This document shows, one piece after another, positions 60,357 through 64,000 of a stretch of DNA of 64,000 nt (positions are counted from its first letter, which is position 1; every line of letters begins with the position of its first letter). Position numbers and translations under genes: made by a program. Under the pieces are notes generated by a model. It was given only the letters and a program-made list of their open reading frames with translations. It had not been told where the DNA came from and did no database searches. The DNA is from Aestuariivirga litoralis (GTDB lineage Bacteria; Pseudomonadota; Alphaproteobacteria; Rhizobiales; Aestuariivirgaceae). Location of the stretch: assembly GCF_003234965.1 (NCBI RefSeq), contig NZ_QKVK01000004.1:1-64000 (forward strand), given 5' to 3'.

Positions 60357-61478
60357 GTGAGCGTGGCCTTCGTCAGGGATCGCGACGCGCCGCTGCGGCC
60401 CCCGCCACCGGGCACGGCGGGCGCCCTGGGCTGGCTGCGGGCGAACCTGTTTGCAGGCCCGGGCAACAGCCTGCTGACCCTGCTGCTGGGCCTGGCACTG
60501 GGCTGGCTGGCCTGGTCGGTGCTCGACTGGGCGGTGCTGCGCGCGGTGTGGACCGGCAGCGGCCGCGAGGCCTGCGCCATCCCTGACGCCGGCGCCTGCT
60601 GGCCCTTCGTGTGGGAGAAGTTCCCGCAATGGATCTTCGGCTTCTACCCCCTGGACGAGCGCTGGCGGCCGCTGGCGGTGATGGCGATCGGCGCGGCTGC
60701 CCTGGCGCCCATGATGGTGCCGGGCGCCCCGGGCAAGCAGGCCAATGCGCTGTTCCTGCTGATCGCCTATCCGGCCATCGCCTATGTGCTGCTGGCGGGC
60801 GGCGCTTTCGGCCTCGAGCCGGTGGAAACCTCGAGCTGGGGCGGGCTGTTGGTGACCCTGGTGGTGGCGGTGACCGGCATCGTGATCTCGCTGCCGCTGG
60901 GCATCCTGCTGGCGCTGGGGCGGCGCTCGGAGCTGCCCGTGGTGCGGACCGCGTCCATCGTCTTCATCGAATTGTGGCGCGGTGTGCCGCTGGTCACCGT
61001 GCTGTTCATGGCGAGCGTGATGCTGCCGCTGTTCCTGCCCGGCGGCGTGACCCTCGACAAGCTGATGCGGGCGATCATTGGCCTCTCGCTCTTCGCCTCG
61101 GCCTACATAGCGGAAGCGGTGCGCGGCGGGCTGCAGGCGGTGGCCAAGGGCCAGACCGAGGCGGGGCTTGCGCTGGGCCTGAGCCGGGGCCAGGTGACCC
61201 GCAAGATCGTGCTGCCGCAGGCTCTGCGCATCTCGATCCCCAACATCGTCGGCATCTTCATCGGGCTGTTCAAGGACACGACGCTGGTGCTGGTGGTCTC
61301 GATCTATGACTTCCTCGGCATCATCAATGCCGGGCTGCAGGACGCGAAATGGGCCGCGCCGCAGACGGCCAATACCGGCTATTTCGTTGCGGCCCTGGTC
61401 TACTTCGCCTTCTGCTTCGCCATGTCGCGCTATGCGCTGTTCACCGAGGCCCGGCTGGAACAGGCGGGGAAACGCTGA
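60357..61478 (+). CDS. aapM: amino acid ABC transporter permease AapM
   Basis: This 373-residue permease pairs with AapQ. The C-terminal half has the EAA loop [20 protein letters not shown] and [20 protein letters not shown]; the N-terminal part has extra spans and the periplasmic stretch [20 protein letters not shown], typical of AapM. The start is GTG 60357, and the stop overlaps the aapP start (TGATG), giving near-equal synthesis with the ATPase. Confidence 0.93.
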   Translation: MSVAFVRDRDAPLRPPPPGTAGALGWLRANLFAGPGNSLLTLLLGLALGWLAWSVLDWAVLRAVWTGSGREACAIPDAGACWPFVWEKFPQWIFGFYPLDERWRPLAVMAIGAAALAPMMVPGAPGKQANALFLLIAYPAIAYVLLAGGAFGLEPVETSSWGGLLVTLVVAVTGIVISLPLGILLALGRRSELPVVRTASIVFIELWRGVPLVTVLFMASVMLPLFLPGGVTLDKLMRAIIGLSLFASAYIAEAVRGGLQAVAKGQTEAGLALGLSRGQVTRKIVLPQALRISIPNIVGIFIGLFKDTTLVLVVSIYDFLGIINAGLQDAKWAAPQTANTGYFVAALVYFAFCFAMSRYALFTEARLEQAGKR

Positions 61479-62215
61479 TGGCGCGGCAGGCGGTGCAGTT
61501 CATCGGCGTGAACAAGTGGTTCGGCAGCTTCCACGTGCTGCGCGACATCAACCTCGACGTCGAACAAGGCGAGCGCATCGTGATCTGCGGTCCCTCGGGT
61601 TCCGGCAAGTCGACGCTCATCCGCTGCATCAACCGGCTGGAGCAGCACCAGGAAGGCCGCATCATCGTCGACGGCGTGGAGATCAACGACGATGTGCACG
61701 CCATCGAGGAGGTGCGGCGCGAGGTGGGCATGGTGTTCCAGCACTTCAACCTCTTCCCGCACCTCACCGTGCTGGAAAACTGCACGCTGGCCCCCATCTG
61801 GGTGCGCGGCATGCCGAAGCGCGAGGCGGAAGCCCTTGCCATGAAATTCCTCGAACGGGTGCGCATCCCCGAGCAGGCGAAGAAATATCCGGGGCAATTG
61901 TCGGGCGGCCAGCAGCAGCGCGTGGCCATTGCCCGCGCCCTGTGCATGACGCCCAAGATCATGCTGTTCGACGAGCCCACCTCGGCCCTCGACCCCGAGA
62001 TGGTGAAGGAGGTGCTCGACACCATGGTGGCGCTGGCGGCGGAGGGCATGACCATGCTGGTGGTCACCCACGAGATGGGCTTTGCCCGCCAGGTGGCGGA
62101 CCGGGTGATCTTCATGGACCAGGGCCAGATTGTCGAAATCAATGCGCCGGACGAGTTTTTCGGCCATCCCCGCAACGAGCGCACGCGGCTGTTCCTTGCC
62201 CAGATCCTGCGCTAG
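61478..62215 (+). CDS. aapP: amino acid ABC transporter ATPase AapP
   Basis: This 245-residue ATPase has Walker [20 protein letters not shown], the Q-loop [19 protein letters not shown], the signature [16 protein letters not shown], Walker [15 protein letters not shown] and the switch His in [13 protein letters not shown]. It powers the AapQM channel. The ATG is coupled to aapM. It matches the polar amino acid import branch. Confidence 0.96.
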   Translation: MARQAVQFIGVNKWFGSFHVLRDINLDVEQGERIVICGPSGSGKSTLIRCINRLEQHQEGRIIVDGVEINDDVHAIEEVRREVGMVFQHFNLFPHLTVLENCTLAPIWVRGMPKREAEALAMKFLERVRIPEQAKKYPGQLSGGQQQRVAIARALCMTPKIMLFDEPTSALDPEMVKEVLDTMVALAAEGMTMLVVTHEMGFARQVADRVIFMDQGQIVEINAPDEFFGHPRNERTRLFLAQILR

Positions 62216-62242
62216 TTTCGGGCCCACAACGGAGGAATCGGA

Positions 62243-63250
62243 ATGAAAGCTCTTCTTGCCGCAGCGGTGCTGTGCCTGGGCCTGGCGACGGCGGCACAGG
62301 CCGCGACGCTGGATGATGTGAAGGCGCGCGGCACGCTGACCTGCGGCGTCAACCCCAACCTCCAGGGCTTCGGCGCCAAGGCGGCGGATGGCAGCTATGC
62401 CGGCTTCGACGTGGACTTCTGCCGCGCCGTGGCCACCGCCACCCTGGGAGACCCCGCCAAGGTGACCTATGTTCCGCTCGACGCCAAGTCGCGTTTCGAG
62501 GCGCTGAAGGCCGGCAAGGTGGATGTGCTGGCCCGCAACTCCACTTGGACCATGGACCGCGAGACGGCCATGCCGCTGCGCTTCACCGGCATTTCCTATC
62601 ATGACGGGCAGGGCTTCATCGTGAAGAAGCTGCTGGGCGTCACCTCCGCCCTGCAGCTTTCGGGTGCTGCGATCTGCTTCCAGACCGGCACCACCACGGA
62701 GAGCAACGTCGAGGACTTCTTCCGCGAAAAGGAGATGACCTTCGTGCCGGTGCGCCTCGACAACCTCGATGACCTCATCAAGGCCTTCGACGAGGGCAAG
62801 TGCGACACCTTCACCACCGACATGTCGTCGCTCTATGCGGTGCGGCTGCGGCTGAAGGAGCCTGATGCCGCCATGGTGCTGCAGGACGTGATCTCGAAGG
62901 AGCCGCTGGGGCCCGTCATCCGCCAGGGCGACGAGCAGTGGTTCAACATCGTGCGCTGGACACTGTTCGCGCTGGTCAATGCGGAGGAACTGGGCGTCAC
63001 CAGCGCCAATGTCGACGACATGAAAGCCAAGTCGAAGAACGCCGCGGTGCAGCGCCTTCTCGGCGTCACCGGCAGCGACGGCCCGAGCACCGGGCTCGAC
63101 GCCGACTGGGCCGCCCGCACCATCAAGGCGGTGGGCAATTACGGCGAGATCTTCGACCGCAACCTGGGCCCCGGCACGCCGCTGGCCATCAACCGCGGCA
63201 TCAACGCCCTGTGGAACGCAGGCGGCCTGCTCTATGCGCCGCCGATGTGA
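62243..63250 (+). CDS. second AapJ-type amino acid binding protein
   Basis: This 335-residue binding protein has a signal peptide (KALLAAAVLCLGLATAAQAA) and is clearly a paralogue of AapJ: TLDDVKARGTLTCGVNPNLQ, FDVDFCRAVATATLGD, GQGFIVKKLLGVTSALQLSG, AVGNYGEIFDRNLGPGTPLA. It lies 27 bases after aapP in the same operon. Two binding proteins for one channel would widen the range of amino acids taken up. Several ligand-side residues differ between the two, so specificity probably differs. Confidence 0.9.
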   Translation: MKALLAAAVLCLGLATAAQAATLDDVKARGTLTCGVNPNLQGFGAKAADGSYAGFDVDFCRAVATATLGDPAKVTYVPLDAKSRFEALKAGKVDVLARNSTWTMDRETAMPLRFTGISYHDGQGFIVKKLLGVTSALQLSGAAICFQTGTTTESNVEDFFREKEMTFVPVRLDNLDDLIKAFDEGKCDTFTTDMSSLYAVRLRLKEPDAAMVLQDVISKEPLGPVIRQGDEQWFNIVRWTLFALVNAEELGVTSANVDDMKAKSKNAAVQRLLGVTGSDGPSTGLDADWAARTIKAVGNYGEIFDRNLGPGTPLAINRGINALWNAGGLLYAPPM

Positions 63251-63303
63251 GAGCGGACGCTGAAGGATGGTGCACGGTATGCGGACGAGACGGAGCCTGA
63301 ACG

Positions 63304-64000
63304 ATGCAGCGTGATCGCAATCGCATTGCTGTTCTCGCCCTGGCAGCGGTTGTCGCCTGCTTCGCGGGCGCCGCCGCGCTGGCGGGAGGCCTGTCGGACA
63401 GGAAGCCGCATGACGGCGTTGCCGCAGCCCATGGCATGCCTGTGCAGGGGATCGACGTGTCCTACTTCCAGGGGGACATCAACTGGAAGAAGGTCGACGC
63501 CGCGGGCATTCGGTTCGCCTATATCAAGGCAACGGAAGGGGCCGACCGCCTCGACCCGAAATTTCACGACAACTGGCGCGGTGCGCGCAAGGCGGGCATC
63601 GTGCGGGGCGCCTACCATGTGATGTACTGGTGCAGCCCGGCGCGCGACCAGGCGGCGTGGTTCGCGGCACAGGTGCCGGCCGACCGGGGCACGCTGCCGC
63701 CAGTGCTGGACGTGGAGTGGAACGGCCACTCCAAGACCTGCCCGCACCAGATTGCCCGCAAGGAGGCCCTGGCCAAGATGAAGGTGATGCTGGCGGCGAT
63801 GGAAGCGCACAGTGGCAAGCGCCCGATCATCTACACCGATCCCAAGTTCCACCGCGACGTGCTGCAGGGCGCCTTCACCGACTATCAGTTCTGGCTGCGC
63901 TCGACGGCGGCCAAGCCCGCGGCGAAATATCCCGGGCGTGACTGGTCGTTCTGGCAGTTCACCACGACCGGGCGGGTGCCCGGCGTCACCGGTCCTGTCG
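63304..64000 (+). CDS. GH25 (lysozyme-type) family protein, 3' end outside window
   Basis: The first 232 codons are present. After an N-terminal segment (RIAVLALAAVVACFAGAAAL) with a possible lipobox VVAC (Cys19), the GH25 domain starts VQGIDVSYFQGDINWKKV; the catalytic acid lies in PVLDVEWNGH, and YIKATEGADRLDPKF and GAYHVMYW are family positions. GH25 enzymes cut the glycan strand of peptidoglycan. GGAG is 8 bases before ATG 63304. The C-terminus is cut off by the window edge. Confidence 0.87.
   Translation, partial: MQRDRNRIAVLALAAVVACFAGAAALAGGLSDRKPHDGVAAAHGMPVQGIDVSYFQGDINWKKVDAAGIRFAYIKATEGADRLDPKFHDNWRGARKAGIVRGAYHVMYWCSPARDQAAWFAAQVPADRGTLPPVLDVEWNGHSKTCPHQIARKEALAKMKVMLAAMEAHSGKRPIIYTDPKFHRDVLQGAFTDYQFWLRSTAAKPAAKYPGRDWSFWQFTTTGRVPGVTGPV

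Overview
The window is GC-rich (about 65% by eye), densely coded bacterial chromosome with no transposase, integrase, phage gene or CRISPR array that I can see. The gene families point to an alphaproteobacterium of the Hyphomicrobiales (Rhizobiales): an aap-type amino-acid ABC operon, homospermidine synthase, an ExoR-like Sel1-repeat protein, a DUF2336 protein, the sdhE-mfd/recG arrangement, and CtrA-type TTAA-N7-TTAA promoter motifs. The species cannot be named from the sequence alone.

Layout. 1-12,060 is the transcription/translation block: end of tuf, tRNA-Trp, secE, nusG, rplK, rplA, an L10-type leader, rplJ, rplL, rpoB and rpoC, closed by a clean terminator. 12,060-20,350 holds a small Cys/Met-rich exported protein, a perfect 67-bp tandem duplication, gltA, gltX, comEC, an AroQ-type chorismate mutase and an Old-Yellow-Enzyme-type flavoenzyme. 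20,350-29,320 has an ExoR-like protein, small membrane proteins, and DNA repair genes (recG, mfd) around sdhE. 29,430-38,970 is almost all minus strand: a DsbA-like protein, an acyl-CoA ligase and an orphan peptide-binding protein; homospermidine synthase with two small unknown genes; and an APC permease behind three very small membrane proteins. 39,000-49,850 holds parE, a VapBC toxin-antitoxin pair, small oxidoreductase operons, a receiver-like protein without its phosphorylation site (its promoter has four DnaA-box-like sequences and a CtrA motif), an MFS transporter and a DUF2336 protein. 49,850-57,930 holds nadK and a cobalamin cluster (DUF1636, cobU, cobD, cobQ, cobB, cobA, cbiD, cobK). 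58,050-63,250 is a five-gene general amino-acid ABC operon with a binding protein at each end. A GH25 lysozyme-like gene runs off the right edge.

How genes work together. The cob genes cover corrin-ring methylation (CobA, CbiD), reduction (CobK), amidation (CobB, CobQ) and nucleotide-loop steps (CobD, CobU); the remaining pathway genes must lie elsewhere. The Aap genes form a complete importer. In the beta operon the noncoding structures (an L10 leader, and a 23-pair stem between rplL and rpoB) suggest that ribosomal protein and RNA polymerase output is set separately after transcription. The most novel-looking units are the permease with three tiny membrane proteins (35,974-38,274) and the pseudo-receiver gene with its cell-cycle-type promoter (46,771-47,311). 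Both functions are inferred, not shown.
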